From Photobacterium swingsii (GTDB lineage: Bacteria; Pseudomonadota; Gammaproteobacteria; Enterobacterales; Vibrionaceae), in contig NZ_AP024852.1 of NCBI RefSeq assembly GCF_024346715.1, forward strand, positions 930,001 through 994,000: a stretch of 64,000 nucleotides of DNA, written 5' to 3'. Shown here piece by piece: positions 28,499 through 37,880 of this stretch. The translations under genes were made by a program, and so were the position numbers. The stretch's first letter is position 1. Each line of letters opens with the position of its first letter. The notes under the pieces are model-generated. The model saw only the letters and a program-made list of their open reading frames with translations. It searched no databases and was not told the DNA's origin.

Positions 28499-29431
28499 TT
28501 GGATAAGATTTTTGTCGACGAAGCCGTCAACGAACTTCATACATTGCAAGACATGCTACGTTGGACGGTGAGCCGTTTCAATGCTGCGGGTCTTTTTTAT
28601 GGTCATGGTACTGATAATGCGTGGGATGAAGCTGTTCAGCTTGTTCTTCCTACACTGTACTTACCGTTAGATATTCCATCAGATGTGCGTGAGTCACGTT
28701 TAACCAGCAGCGAGCGTTTACGTATTGTTGAGCGTGTTATTCGTCGTATTAACGAACGTACACCCGTATCGTACCTAACGAACAAAGCATACTTCTGTGG
28801 TATGGAATTCTTTGTCGATGAGCGTGTACTTGTGCCGCGTTCACCAATTGGTGAGCTAATTGAAAATAGCTTTGAACCATTCTTAAAAGAACGCCCAACG
28901 CGCATCATGGATCTTTGTACGGGTAGTGGCTGTATTGGTATCGCGACGGCACATATGTTCCCTGAAGCGGAAGTAGACATTGTTGATATTTCAACAGATG
29001 CACTGGCAGTTGCAGAGCAGAACATCATGGATCATGGTTTAGAACAGCAAGTGATCCCACTGCGTTCAGATCTACTACGTGATGTTCCTAAAGATCTGTA
29101 CGATCTTATCGTGACGAATCCACCGTATGTGGATCAAGAAGATATGGATAGCCTACCAGACGAATTCCGTCATGAGCCTGAGCTTGGTTTAGCCGCTGGT
29201 AGCGATGGTCTTAAACTGGTTCGTCGTATTTTGGCGAATGCGCCAGATTACTTGAAAGAAAATGGTGTACTGATCTGTGAAGTAGGTAACTCTATGATCC
29301 ACATGGAAGAGCAGTACCCGAATATTCCATTTACTTGGATCGAATTTGAAAACGGTGGTCATGGCGTATTCATGATGACACGTGAACAATTGATCGAGTG
29401 CCAAGATGAGTTTTCACTCTACCGTGACTAA
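28499..29431 (+). CDS. prmB: Ribosomal protein L3 glutamine methyltransferase PrmB
   Basis: PrmB methylates a glutamine of ribosomal protein uL3. The 310-residue protein has the helical N-terminal domain, SAM-binding motif I ([14 protein letters not shown]) and the catalytic NPPYVD motif. The start is TTG, preceded by GGAG. In E. coli the next gene is aroC; here the next genes are opposite-strand outer-membrane proteins, so the conserved order breaks after prmB. Confidence 0.95.
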   Translation: MDKIFVDEAVNELHTLQDMLRWTVSRFNAAGLFYGHGTDNAWDEAVQLVLPTLYLPLDIPSDVRESRLTSSERLRIVERVIRRINERTPVSYLTNKAYFCGMEFFVDERVLVPRSPIGELIENSFEPFLKERPTRIMDLCTGSGCIGIATAHMFPEAEVDIVDISTDALAVAEQNIMDHGLEQQVIPLRSDLLRDVPKDLYDLIVTNPPYVDQEDMDSLPDEFRHEPELGLAAGSDGLKLVRRILANAPDYLKENGVLICEVGNSMIHMEEQYPNIPFTWIEFENGGHGVFMMTREQLIECQDEFSLYRD

Positions 29432-29467
29432 TCCAGAAAGGTTAAAGCACTGAGTGTTAGCAGAATA

Positions 29468-29496
29468 AAAAAACGGAGCACCATGCTCCGTTTTTT
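29468..29496. terminator. Bidirectional terminator after prmB
   Basis: The stem AAAAAACGGAGC/GCTCCGTTTTTT with a short loop lies between convergent genes. Confidence 0.9.
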
Positions 29497-29526
29497 GTAT
29501 CTAAAATTTGGCTTCAATCTGCTTGG

Positions 29527-30558
29527 TTAGAAACGGCGTCCTAACGAGAAGGTAAACTGATTCCAATTCATGAAGCCGTATTCGGCAAATAGCGTCCATT
29601 CTTTGTTATCACCGAAGTCATACACAGCACTGACGGCCATGTTAGAGCTTTCTTTACTCTTGAGATCGACATCGAAATCAATGGTGTCAGCTAATCCATC
29701 AAGTGGTGTGTCTTTAAGAGAGATACTGCCGCTGACATTTTGCTGGATCATTTGATAGGTGTAGCCACCCAAGACGGTTAGTTTACCGTAAGGTACATCA
29801 AAACGTTGGCCGACACGCAGCGCACCAATAGAAGTGCGAATAGTGCTGTCAGTGGTCGTGGTCCAAGAGTTGGTCATCGCACCCACAGCGGTGACAATGA
29901 TTGGGCGCATGCCATCAATCACTTCAAACTGCCCTGCTAACACGGTACCTATACCTAGGTTGTAGGCTTCGTATTCAAGGTGGAGTGGCAGCGTGGCATC
30001 AATCGATAATTGCTTATCGCCAATATTAAGTGTGGATAAATCGGCTTCAATGTCTTTGGTGCCACGGGTGTAACCCGCTAAGCCATACACGTTCATAAAT
30101 GGGAATACCCAAGCGTCGAGACGAAGCTGAATACTTTCATCTTTACCTGTGATACCGACATTATCTGCGGGAATGCTCATGGCACAAGATCCTGATACCG
30201 GCTCTGGTTTTTCAACCGGTGGTCGGTCTGGGTTCGGGGTAGGTCGAGCTTGGCTACGTGGAGAACTTGCTCCACAGAGTTTGCCCATAGTGCCACCATT
30301 TGCCACGATATTAAAATCGTCTTCGGCAATATACTCTACTTCCTGCGTGTTCATGTAAATCCCAAACCCAACAGGAATAGGTAAGTCATAACCTAGCTCG
30401 CGTGCTTTGTCACCAAACACAGGTAAACCACTCCAGTGAGCGTTATTTTTCTCACGCTCAACTTGCGCGAGTACATCACTGTTTTGTGAGTGCGCCAAAG
30501 TTGAAAATAAGCCCATTATTAAGGTGCATACAGGAAGTAAAGGTTGTTTCATATTCAC
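29527..30558 (-). CDS. Putative outer-membrane beta-barrel protein of unknown function
   Basis: A 343-residue exported protein (signal peptide to about LAHSQ). It has a periplasmic-looking N-terminal segment (WSGLPVFGDKARELGYDLP), a Pro-rich linker (RPTPNPDRPPVEKPEPV) and a predicted barrel ending in FTFSLGRRF, with a terminal aromatic residue as required by the BAM machinery. Two cysteines flank the linker. It follows 12 bases after the Omp85-like gene, so the two form an operon. Both share a GLPVF/GLPMF motif before the barrel. I do not recognise a family. Confidence 0.75.
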   Translation of the reverse strand: MNMKQPLLPVCTLIMGLFSTLAHSQNSDVLAQVEREKNNAHWSGLPVFGDKARELGYDLPIPVGFGIYMNTQEVEYIAEDDFNIVANGGTMGKLCGASSPRSQARPTPNPDRPPVEKPEPVSGSCAMSIPADNVGITGKDESIQLRLDAWVFPFMNVYGLAGYTRGTKDIEADLSTLNIGDKQLSIDATLPLHLEYEAYNLGIGTVLAGQFEVIDGMRPIIVTAVGAMTNSWTTTTDSTIRTSIGALRVGQRFDVPYGKLTVLGGYTYQMIQQNVSGSISLKDTPLDGLADTIDFDVDLKSKESSNMAVSAVYDFGDNKEWTLFAEYGFMNWNQFTFSLGRRF

Positions 30559-30570
30559 AGTGATTCTCGC

Positions 30571-31887
30571 TTAAAAAGCTTCAGTAAAGTTGAAGTAAAA
30601 CGCCATGCCGTGCTCGCTGAATCCGAGATCCAGCCTTACGTTCATGCGCGGTTGAACTTCATAGCGGTAGCCGACGCCATAACTCAACAGTAAGTGTTCG
30701 CTTAGCTGTTGAGCCGAAGGTGCAATAGAACCTATACCGGTCCAAAGTGTTGCGCCGTGATTGGATAGTTCACCATTGTTTCGTTTGAAGGTGTGGCGGT
30801 ATTCTGTGGTGAATTCAGCGGTTGTCTTATCTCGATATTGACCTTGATAAAAACCTCGCATCGATATCGGCCCTCCCAACGTTGGCATATCGTAATAGGG
30901 GATATCTCCCCAAGCTTGTTGGTAGGCGGCATAGGTCGCGATAACATTGCCTTTTGCGATGCTGTGATAGAAACGATGTTGGATATCGAGCTTTTGATAA
31001 TTACTTTGGCTGCCAATAAGCTGGTCAAAAACAATATATTGCAGTTTGGCAAACTGACCTTGCCATGCATTGACCGCGACATCTCGAGAATCGTATTGCA
31101 AAGCAGCCCCTAAGCCAAAAGTGAACGGCTTATCGGCAAAAGCGAGATAATTGTCATCGTCTTTGATGGCATTGGCTGGGGTGTCATTTTGTGGGTTGTA
31201 GTAATTTAGGCGAATAGCAGGACCAATAAACCACTCATCGTAGAGACGAAAGTTCAGGTTGGACTCATAAGTCGTACTCAGGACATTTTGCTTGGTATCA
31301 TCCCCTAGCTCGTACTGTTGTGCATTGTCGTAGCCAATACCCCAGTAGTGCTTGGTTTGCATACCAGCATTCCACATTCCAATGAATTGAATATCATTGT
31401 TATTCCAGAACAAGTTGTGCTTTGCGCGCAAGCCGTAGCCAAATTCATTATCAACAGCGTTGCCGACAAGAAATAATGACAGGCTTGAACGTTGTAGAGC
31501 CTGTTGATTACGGTTGGTTTTGAAGGAATACAACCCGCCAGCAGCGACTAAGATGCCTTGTTCTGGGGTGTACGCTGGCCCCCCTAAAAAGGTGAACATA
31601 GGTAAGCCGTTTATTTCTTGATGAAATTTTTTCGCGTAGAGCAAGTTATCGATCTGCGCTTCTGTTTTTTGTTCGTCTTGTTCGTGCTCGGAAGAATCTT
31701 CAAGCGCAGCAATCGCGGCATCGTAATCGGCAAGTTGCTGCTCTGCGCGTTTAAGGTTCGCTTCGAAGATGATTGCGGACTTGTCTGTGATAGGCTGCGA
31801 GCCACTTTGTGCGAGTGTAGATTGCGCCAAGGTAGAGAAGCTGCATAAAAGTAAGATAGAAGTGTATGCAGGTGTCATGATTTTCAT
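30571..31887 (-). CDS. Omp85/BamA-like outer-membrane beta-barrel protein
   Basis: From the ATG at 31887 (MKIMTPAYTS...) this is about 438 residues: signal peptide, short helical N-terminal segment (about residues 35-80), then a 16-strand-like barrel. The segment GGPISMRGFYQGQYRD resembles the conserved RGF/Y loop motif of BamA/TamA/D15 barrels, and the last residue is Phe. POTRA repeats are not visible, so it is not BamA itself. An upstream in-frame TTG at 31917 is possible but would put extra residues before the signal peptide. Role unknown; the operon partner is a second outer-membrane protein. Confidence 0.78.
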   Translation of the reverse strand: MKIMTPAYTSILLLCSFSTLAQSTLAQSGSQPITDKSAIIFEANLKRAEQQLADYDAAIAALEDSSEHEQDEQKTEAQIDNLLYAKKFHQEINGLPMFTFLGGPAYTPEQGILVAAGGLYSFKTNRNQQALQRSSLSLFLVGNAVDNEFGYGLRAKHNLFWNNNDIQFIGMWNAGMQTKHYWGIGYDNAQQYELGDDTKQNVLSTTYESNLNFRLYDEWFIGPAIRLNYYNPQNDTPANAIKDDDNYLAFADKPFTFGLGAALQYDSRDVAVNAWQGQFAKLQYIVFDQLIGSQSNYQKLDIQHRFYHSIAKGNVIATYAAYQQAWGDIPYYDMPTLGGPISMRGFYQGQYRDKTTAEFTTEYRHTFKRNNGELSNHGATLWTGIGSIAPSAQQLSEHLLLSYGVGYRYEVQPRMNVRLDLGFSEHGMAFYFNFTEAF

Positions 31888-32254
31888 CATCAGAAATGAA
31901 CCACTTATTACAAACAAAACGAAAAGAGTGATAAACCCAGTGTCAGCACAATCTTTCTATGTATTTTATGGTATGACGTTCTAGGTGAGGTGGGATGATA
32001 CACAGTATGGCATTCCATATCTATATTTTTTAGCATTGCGTACGGAATATATCTTTTAGAGGTAGGGTTTTTATTTCTATGTATGTGGGGAATATGAGTC
32101 TGGTTAAAAATCTATGCTAGAGCTAAATGAGGGAGGAGGGTTGTGTTAGAGGTCGCGCGTATAAAAAAGGTGAAGCATAGCCTCACCTTATCGTAAAAAA
32201 TGTTGTTAGCACTGCGTTTTATTTTTCAAAGTGTTAGCAGAGCTTAGCTGTTTG
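31888..32254. other. Intergenic region between the outer-membrane pair and queC
   Basis: 367 bases with no gene. It includes the leader of the outer-membrane operon (right-to-left) and the queC terminator at 32167-32189. Nothing else could be named. Confidence 0.5.
32163..32189 (-). terminator. Terminator of queC
   Basis: The stem AAGGTGA/TCACCTT with a 9-nt loop is followed on the minus strand by a T run, about 65 bases after the queC stop codon. Confidence 0.8.
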
Positions 32255-32941
32255 TTAGCCTTGTTTGCTTACAAGTGAGGCCATAACTTCAGCGCGATTA
32301 TCTAAATAATCTTTTAAACCTGCACGGCGAAGATCACAAGAAGGGCAGTCACCACAGCCATCACCTATGATGCCGTTATAGCAGGTTAAGGTTTTTTCGC
32401 GCACAAATGTGAGTTGCTCACTCTGATCTGCCAACGCCCAAGTTTCAGCTTTATTGAGCCACATTAAAGGGGTTTCGATAGTGAAGTTTCTATCCATTCC
32501 CAGCACGAGTGATTGGTTTAAAGATTTTACAAATTCGTCACGGCAATCTGGATACCCTGAAAAGTCGGTTTCACATACCCCAGTGATCACTGACTCGGCA
32601 CCAATTTGGTAAGCGTAAATCCCCGCAAGGGTCAGGAATAAAATGTTACGTCCTGGTACAAAGGAGTTAGGTAGGCCATTGGCTTGTAACTCATGTGAAA
32701 CTTCAATGCTATCGCGAGTTAATGAACTGATCGCGAGTTCATTCAATAGACCCACATCCATGACTTTATGGGCGGTGACGTTTAGCTCTTTACAAATTGC
32801 TTCAGCCACTTCAATTTCAAGCTTATGGCGTTGACCATAATCGAATGTAATACAGTGAACTTCATCGTATTGAGCGATAGCCTGAATAAGGCAGGTTGTG
32901 GAGTCTTGACCACCACTAAAAACAACTACGGCTTTGCGCAT
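32255..32941 (-). CDS. queC: 7-cyano-7-deazaguanine synthase QueC
   Basis: QueC makes preQ0 from 7-carboxy-7-deazaguanine with ATP and ammonia in queuosine synthesis. The 228-residue protein has the PP-loop motif [12 protein letters not shown] and the C-terminal zinc site with four cysteines ([16 protein letters not shown]). I looked for a preQ1 riboswitch upstream and saw none. In E. coli queC lies close to decR, as here. Confidence 0.97.
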   Translation of the reverse strand: MRKAVVVFSGGQDSTTCLIQAIAQYDEVHCITFDYGQRHKLEIEVAEAICKELNVTAHKVMDVGLLNELAISSLTRDSIEVSHELQANGLPNSFVPGRNILFLTLAGIYAYQIGAESVITGVCETDFSGYPDCRDEFVKSLNQSLVLGMDRNFTIETPLMWLNKAETWALADQSEQLTFVREKTLTCYNGIIGDGCGDCPSCDLRRAGLKDYLDNRAEVMASLVSKQG

Positions 32942-33170
32942 GAATCTTTGTCCTTCAAAGTGTTCGTACCGAAAAACAGTCGGTAGGGATCTATCTTAGC
33001 GTTTGTGGCTAAATACTTAGCTTGGTATAAAAAAGCTTAGTACTAAAAGATAGGCCAACAGCAGGTTCTCTATTGGCGGGGTCATGCTACCGCACCCTGA
33101 GTGTAGAAGAAAGTACGCAGAAAAAAGCATTGAAAAAGAGAAAGTAAATGAAGGGAGTAATTAAGATCAA

Positions 33171-33199
33171 AAAGCCGCAGTTAACGCTATTGCGGCTTT
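33171..33199 (-). terminator. Terminator of the cysteine-synthase-like gene
   Basis: The stem AAAGCCGCA/TGCGGCTTT with an 11-nt loop is followed on the minus strand by TTTTTGATC, 25 bases after the stop codon. Confidence 0.85.
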
Positions 33200-33223
33200 G
33201 AGTACAGCATTACTTTTGCCGTA

Positions 33224-34300
33224 TTAGGCTAAGGCATCAAGCTGACCTGTTTGTTCAAATTGCTCAAGTTGAGCGAGGTAGCCAGAAATATCACCAATAT
33301 TGGCTTTTACCCAATCATGATTAAAGTAAGTGTCCAAGTAGCGCTCCCCACTGTCACATAATAACGTGACGATAGAACCGGTTTCACCGCGCTGTTTCAT
33401 TTCAATAGCCAGTTGCAGTACACCATAAAGGTTCGTACCAGTCGAAGCGCCCGCTTTTCGGCCTAATAACTTCTCTAACCAATGTACCGTTGCCACGCTG
33501 GCTGCATCTGGGATCGTTCGCATTTCGTTAACGACATCAGGAATAAAACTCGGTTCAACCCTTGGGCGGCCAATGCCCTCAATTCGGCTGCCTTTATTCC
33601 CAGTTAACGCAGCGTTACGTGTTTTATAGAACTCGTGGAAAACGGAATTTTCAGGATCAACCACACACAGTTGTGTGCTGTGCATTTGGTAGCGAATGTA
33701 GCGGCCTATGGTCGCAGATGTTCCGCCTGTTCCTGGGCTCATGACAATCCAACGTGGGATAGGATGCTCTTCTAATTCCATTTGGTTAAAAATACTGTTG
33801 GCAATATTGTTGTTACCACGCCAGTCAGTAGCGCGTTCAGCAAAGGTGAATTGATCCATGTAGTGCCCATTCATTTCCTTGGCTAACCGACGCGACTCGT
33901 CATAAATCTCACTGGGACTATCGACAAAATGTGCCTTACCGCCATAAAACTCAATTTGTTCTATTTTTTTACAAGCTGTTTTTCGTGGTACGACGGCAAT
34001 AAAAGGCAAGCCAAGTAAACGTGCAAAATAGGCTTCAGACACGGCGGTGCTGCCAGACGATGACTCTATGATAGGTGTCCCTTCACTGATCCAGCCATTA
34101 CATAGGGCATAAAGAAAGAGTGAACGGGCTAAGCGGTGTTTTAAACTGCCTGTCGGGTGCGTGCTTTCATCTTTTAAATAAATATCAATGCCGCTGAGGA
34201 TTGGAATGTTCAATTTGATAAGATGCGTGTCTGCTGAACGTTGGTAGTCGGCTTCAATCTTACGAATAGCAGTGTTAATCCATTGTGAGTTATTTCGCAT
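33224..34300 (-). CDS. PLP-dependent cysteine synthase-family protein, probable L-cysteine desulfhydrase
   Basis: A 358-residue fold-type II PLP enzyme. The PLP lysine lies in [15 protein letters not shown], the substrate-binding loop in [12 protein letters not shown], and the phosphate-binding loop in [13 protein letters not shown]. These features resemble the Cds1-type cysteine desulfhydrases rather than CysK/CysM (which have the TSGNT loop). It is divergent from a DecR-like regulator. In E. coli DecR controls cysteine detoxification, so degradation of excess cysteine to pyruvate, ammonia and sulfide is the best inference. D-cysteine or another substrate cannot be excluded. Confidence 0.82.
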   Translation of the reverse strand: MRNNSQWINTAIRKIEADYQRSADTHLIKLNIPILSGIDIYLKDESTHPTGSLKHRLARSLFLYALCNGWISEGTPIIESSSGSTAVSEAYFARLLGLPFIAVVPRKTACKKIEQIEFYGGKAHFVDSPSEIYDESRRLAKEMNGHYMDQFTFAERATDWRGNNNIANSIFNQMELEEHPIPRWIVMSPGTGGTSATIGRYIRYQMHSTQLCVVDPENSVFHEFYKTRNAALTGNKGSRIEGIGRPRVEPSFIPDVVNEMRTIPDAASVATVHWLEKLLGRKAGASTGTNLYGVLQLAIEMKQRGETGSIVTLLCDSGERYLDTYFNHDWVKANIGDISGYLAQLEQFEQTGQLDALA

Positions 34301-34340
34301 TATCTATTCCTCAACAGGTTATTGCTTTATTTGATATTGA

Positions 34341-34365
34341 TTATCTTAATTATTTATTAGGATAA
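34341..34365. promoter_or_regulatory. Dyad in the decR/cysteine-desulfhydrase divergent promoter region
   Basis: The arms TTATCTTAAT and ATTAGGATAA (nine of ten bases symmetric) surround TATTT, midway between two divergent start codons. The A/T-rich dyad suits an Lrp/AsnC-family regulator such as the adjacent DecR-like protein. Binding is inferred. Confidence 0.5.
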
Positions 34366-34436
34366 AAGTTTTGCTATATTTTCTTAAATAACGCTAAATG
34401 TAGAAAATAATTCTCTCTGTGTGAGGTTAGCTGTTA

Positions 34437-34901
34437 ATGAAGGCTCCAATCGATCAAATTGATAGAACATTACTTAGGTTGTTACAGCAAGATGGTACGC
34501 TCTCTCTTGCCGAGCTGGCAGACAAGGTGAACCTAACAACAACCCCTTGCTGGAAACGACTAAAACGCTTAGAAGAAAATGGCATTTTACGTCAGCGTGT
34601 TGCTTTGCTTGATCCAATTCAGTTGGGGTTGTCGTTTACTGCATTTGTACAAATCAAAACCAGTAATCACTCTAAAGAGTGGTACAAATCTTTGGTTGAA
34701 GCCGTGTCTGATTTTCCTGAGGTGATGGAGTTTTATCGTATGGCCGGTGAATACGACTACATGATGAAAGTGCAAGTCGCTGATATGGCCGCCTTCGATC
34801 AGTTTTATAAGAAAATGGTTAATAGCATTGAAGGACTAACCAATGTCACTTCAACATTTGCCATGGAGCCATTGAAATACACGACTGCGTTACCACTATA
34901 A
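34437..34901 (+). CDS. decR: Lrp/AsnC-family regulator, DecR (YbaO)-like
   Basis: A 154-residue Lrp-family regulator with an N-terminal winged helix ([20 protein letters not shown], then [20 protein letters not shown]) and a C-terminal ligand domain ([20 protein letters not shown]). It is very like E. coli DecR, which senses cysteine and activates cysteine desulfidation genes. It is divergent from a probable cysteine desulfhydrase. Position before mdlAB matches E. coli apart from the inserted iron cluster. Confidence 0.9.
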   Translation: MKAPIDQIDRTLLRLLQQDGTLSLAELADKVNLTTTPCWKRLKRLEENGILRQRVALLDPIQLGLSFTAFVQIKTSNHSKEWYKSLVEAVSDFPEVMEFYRMAGEYDYMMKVQVADMAAFDQFYKKMVNSIEGLTNVTSTFAMEPLKYTTALPL

Positions 34902-34926
34902 TTTCTCGTCACCAGATCCTTTACAG

Positions 34927-34963
34927 CCCGCCTTATGCCAATGGAGCGTAAGGCGGGTTTTTT
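34927..34963 (+). terminator. Terminator of decR
   Basis: The stem CCCGCCTTA/TAAGGCGGG is followed by six T, 25 bases after the stop codon. Confidence 0.9.
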
Positions 34964-35072
34964 ATACATCATTCTTAATTAAATACATTGCATATCCCTT
35001 ATTTTACTTGGTTCATATCAGCATATTTTAAATGGTGTATTTTTTATGCAATAAAAGTGACGCTAGTCAATA

Positions 35073-35101
35073 TTGGCAATAAAAATTGTTATCATTACTA
35101 T
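35073..35101 (+). promoter_or_regulatory. Promoter with overlapping Fur-box-like sequence
   Basis: A -35 TTGGCA (35073-35078) and -10 TACTAT (35096-35101) are separated by exactly 17 bases. The sequence at 35081-35099, read on the minus strand as AGTAATGATAACAATTTTT, matches the 19-base Fur consensus GATAATGATAATCATTATC at 13 positions by my count. Fur bound here would cover the spacer and the -10, so iron-replete repression is expected. The region is A/T-rich, which raises the chance of a fortuitous match. Confidence 0.6.
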
Positions 35102-35212
35102 TATTTACATTTTGAAACATATATAGTGCGAACAATTCTCGTTTAGAATCTGTTCGGTGGCACTCATTCGTTGTGCGAATAGCCGTGATGGAATAATAAA
35201 AAAGGAAAAGCC

Positions 35213-37234
35213 GTGAAGAAGTCAACGTTAACGCTTGCCATTGCAGCAGCCGTTTTTGCATCGACTGCGAGTGCCGCAGCACAAGTTAAAGTTATTGATA
35301 AAACTCATCAGCCCGCAGGTAACTTTTTAGCATATACCGAATTTGAATTATCAGGAGAGCCGTTAGCAGAATCGCTAGGTCTCGATCTTGATGTATTAGA
35401 TCCGAATATTGCAGATGATCCAACACCATTTGACTTTGCTGCTGGTATTGAAAGCTACGAGTACTCAGAAGAAGCGATGTACGCGCTGAACTACCAATCG
35501 CAAATGGGGCCGCATCTAGTGAATGGCCCTGTAAACCAAGCTCGTGGCGGTAAACTTGTTGATTTAGGTAAACGTGTAATTGAAATGGCACAAGCGGTGG
35601 GTTTCCCTGCGAGTGAAATTCCACAAAACATGTACCCAATTTCGATTCCGTACGTATCGGGTAGCCCTGAGTTTGCGCAAAAGCCTGACACAACAACAGT
35701 GAACGGCGATGAAGTTGAGATCACGACGGCAAAAGGTAATAGCAAAACAGTTCAAACGGTTGTTCCTGCTTATTTCCGAGACTACAAAACACTGGCTTGG
35801 AACGACGCGAGTTTTGATAAGTCATTCAATCCAGCGGCGACTGGCGGTATTTTGCTGAAAGAAGTGATGTGGTCACAAGACTTCTTAGGTGGTATGCATG
35901 TCACTGCGACAGATGAAGAAGTCGAAGCTGAATCTGCAGTGATGGATCAAGATGGCAAGCACAGTTTAGGCGTATCGGCTGCTGATGGCTTTAACGGCAT
36001 GATGTTAACCGAAATGTCGATTGATAAGCTGCTTATCATGCAGCAGCAATTAGGGTTTGATGGCAATAAACTTGGCGTCAAATTTGGCCCTGATTATGAT
36101 CCAGCAAAAGGTCCTATTTGGTTCGCGCACAAAGTCGCTGTGACAGAAGGCGAACAAAACGGCGTTAAATCGATTGCTGGTTTGAAAGTTACTGATAGCA
36201 CATCAACACTACGTGATACATGGTCAACGCTATGGCCAGTTGCGGAATTCTTTGCCTTCAGTGACCAACGTAAAGCAAACAGTGCGCAAAACCCTGCCTT
36301 CCTAGCTGTATTTGATGGTGCTCCATTTGCAGCAGCTCCTGCAGCTAACACTGATGCGAATGAAGCGAATGACGTAGTGGCAGAAGATGCTTTCTCGTTG
36401 GCCAACAACATCTCTAACCTTTTATTTAAAAATATTGCAGCGCTGCACTATAACCAAGCAAAAGGCACGTTTGTTACTGAATACAAAAATGGCAAGCAAG
36501 GTAACAAAGTTGACACTTACGATGCGGCGTACTCAATTGTTGCATTGTCTATTTACCAACGTGCGAAAGATGCACTACCTGTTGGTTATGCCTCTGCTGA
36601 ATCTGGCGATGTGGACCTGAAAACCGCAGCGGGTAAAGACGCATTGGCAATGATTAAGGGTCAGGCTGACTTCATTATTGATCACCTTGTGAGCAGTAAC
36701 GGTCTTGTATTTGATGGCCTAACGCTAAATACCGTGATTACCTTAAATAAAGATAAATCACTGGGTGCACAGTTCGCGGCGATTCGTGGCTTGGTTGCGG
36801 CTTACCTTGCAACAGATGATGTGAAGTATAAACAAGCAGCACGCTCTATTTACCTTGCGGTAGAGAAAAACATGTTTGATAAAAATATCAATACATGGGC
36901 AACCGTACCGGGTAAAGCGACTATTCACACACCATACACGGAAGCCGCAATTTCAGGTGGTTTACGTGAAGCGATTCTTCACCTGAAAAATGAAGAAGGT
37001 GAGAACGAGCCTGCACTCGAATTAACAACCTTGACGGATCGTTATGTTAGCTGGTTCCGCACTGTGATTAACGGCGGTATGCAGTTAGCAGAGTGGATGG
37101 GTGATTCAGGTGAAAACCAAATTAAAGGCAGCAACTCGACAGACACTGATGAAGATGGTGTTCATCAAATTATCGCTGCTGGAGGTAAGTTTGGTACTGC
37201 AATGACAATGGCAAATAAGGCCAGTGTTAAATAA
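35213..37234 (+). CDS. Exported 673-residue protein of unknown family, first gene of the iron-related cluster
   Basis: The GTG start at 35213 follows AAAGGAAAAG. A signal peptide ends near ASTASA. The mature protein is acidic, has no cysteine and is probably periplasmic. Its C-terminal half looks helical with repeated aromatic/Ala segments (SIVALSIYQRAKD, FAAIRGLVAAYLATDD, YTEAAISGGLREAILHL), recalling alpha/alpha-toroid folds. Near the end a DTDEDG segment could bind calcium. I recognise no family. A Fur-box-like promoter lies upstream and a terminator downstream, followed by the FTR1 operon on the same strand. A role in periplasmic iron handling is inferred from context only. Confidence 0.8.
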   Translation: MKKSTLTLAIAAAVFASTASAAAQVKVIDKTHQPAGNFLAYTEFELSGEPLAESLGLDLDVLDPNIADDPTPFDFAAGIESYEYSEEAMYALNYQSQMGPHLVNGPVNQARGGKLVDLGKRVIEMAQAVGFPASEIPQNMYPISIPYVSGSPEFAQKPDTTTVNGDEVEITTAKGNSKTVQTVVPAYFRDYKTLAWNDASFDKSFNPAATGGILLKEVMWSQDFLGGMHVTATDEEVEAESAVMDQDGKHSLGVSAADGFNGMMLTEMSIDKLLIMQQQLGFDGNKLGVKFGPDYDPAKGPIWFAHKVAVTEGEQNGVKSIAGLKVTDSTSTLRDTWSTLWPVAEFFAFSDQRKANSAQNPAFLAVFDGAPFAAAPAANTDANEANDVVAEDAFSLANNISNLLFKNIAALHYNQAKGTFVTEYKNGKQGNKVDTYDAAYSIVALSIYQRAKDALPVGYASAESGDVDLKTAAGKDALAMIKGQADFIIDHLVSSNGLVFDGLTLNTVITLNKDKSLGAQFAAIRGLVAAYLATDDVKYKQAARSIYLAVEKNMFDKNINTWATVPGKATIHTPYTEAAISGGLREAILHLKNEEGENEPALELTTLTDRYVSWFRTVINGGMQLAEWMGDSGENQIKGSNSTDTDEDGVHQIIAAGGKFGTAMTMANKASVK

Positions 37235-37260
37235 TCAGTTACCATAATTTGCTACGGATT

Positions 37261-37297
37261 AGGCAGCGATTTTATATCGCTGCCTTTGTCGTTTTTA
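37261..37297 (+). terminator. Terminator between the 673-residue protein gene and the FTR1 operon
   Basis: The perfect 10-bp stem AGGCAGCGAT/ATCGCTGCCT with a 5-nt loop is followed by a T-rich tract. The downstream operon therefore needs its own promoter or read-through. An A/T-rich sequence at about 37298-37316 (minus strand AATAATCAAAATAATAAAA) gives a weak Fur-like match. Confidence 0.85.
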
Positions 37298-37360
37298 TTA
37301 TTTTGATTATTTATTGTGTTTTTTATCGGTAAGTAATGATGGTCGTGAGTAAGAATTGTT

Positions 37361-37843
37361 ATGGCTGCGCATAGTGTGTCGGAACAACTTCCGAAGTCCG
37401 GGTGGTTTAACCAATGGTGGACGAGTTTGGCTTATCACCATAAGTGGGCTGAATCTTTACTTTATATGATGTTTTTCAGCGGGATCTTGCTGTGGGATCG
37501 TGTTGGGGTGACGTGGCAGGTTGAACGTTGGTTACTGTTAGCGCACATGCTGGCTGGTGCCACTTTGTTCACGCTTATTGTTGGTGCATTTTGGGGCGCT
37601 CACCGCCGTTTGATCATAAAAAGTCATAAGCCATTTCTACGCCAAACTGGCACCTTGATTGAGTGGCTCTTGATTGCGTGCAGTCTTAGCGGCTTCTACC
37701 TGATTTTTTACGGCAATACCGGCAATAGCCTTGGTGTCGTAATGCAAAATATTCACTTCTATTCATCTTGGTTATTGGCTCCTCTGGTATTTCGCCATGC
37801 AATGCGCTGGAGCGTGTTAAACCTATCGAAATTTTTTAAATGA
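37361..37843 (+). CDS. Cytochrome b561-like four-helix membrane protein
   Basis: A 160-residue protein with four transmembrane segments (WAESLLYMMFFSGILLW; LAHMLAGATLFTLIVGAFW; GTLIEWLLIACSLSGFYLIF; NIHFYSSWLLAPLVF). Histidines sit at helix ends where b-type heme ligands occur in the b561/NapC-like families: AYHHKWAE, LLAHMLAG, QNIHFYSS and FRHAMRW. It opens an operon with an FTR1 iron permease 37 bases downstream, so electron transfer to or from periplasmic iron is plausible. The heme assignment is inferred from histidine placement; the family call is tentative. Confidence 0.7.
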   Translation: MAAHSVSEQLPKSGWFNQWWTSLAYHHKWAESLLYMMFFSGILLWDRVGVTWQVERWLLLAHMLAGATLFTLIVGAFWGAHRRLIIKSHKPFLRQTGTLIEWLLIACSLSGFYLIFYGNTGNSLGVVMQNIHFYSSWLLAPLVFRHAMRWSVLNLSKFFK

Positions 37844-37880
37844 TGAATAACAAAAACAGTAAAAATTGTTTGGGGAAACC

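Noticed and set aside
32942..33223. Possible preQ1 riboswitch upstream of queC
   Set aside because: Neither the preQ1-I loop pattern nor a pseudoknot-like arrangement could be found on the minus strand.
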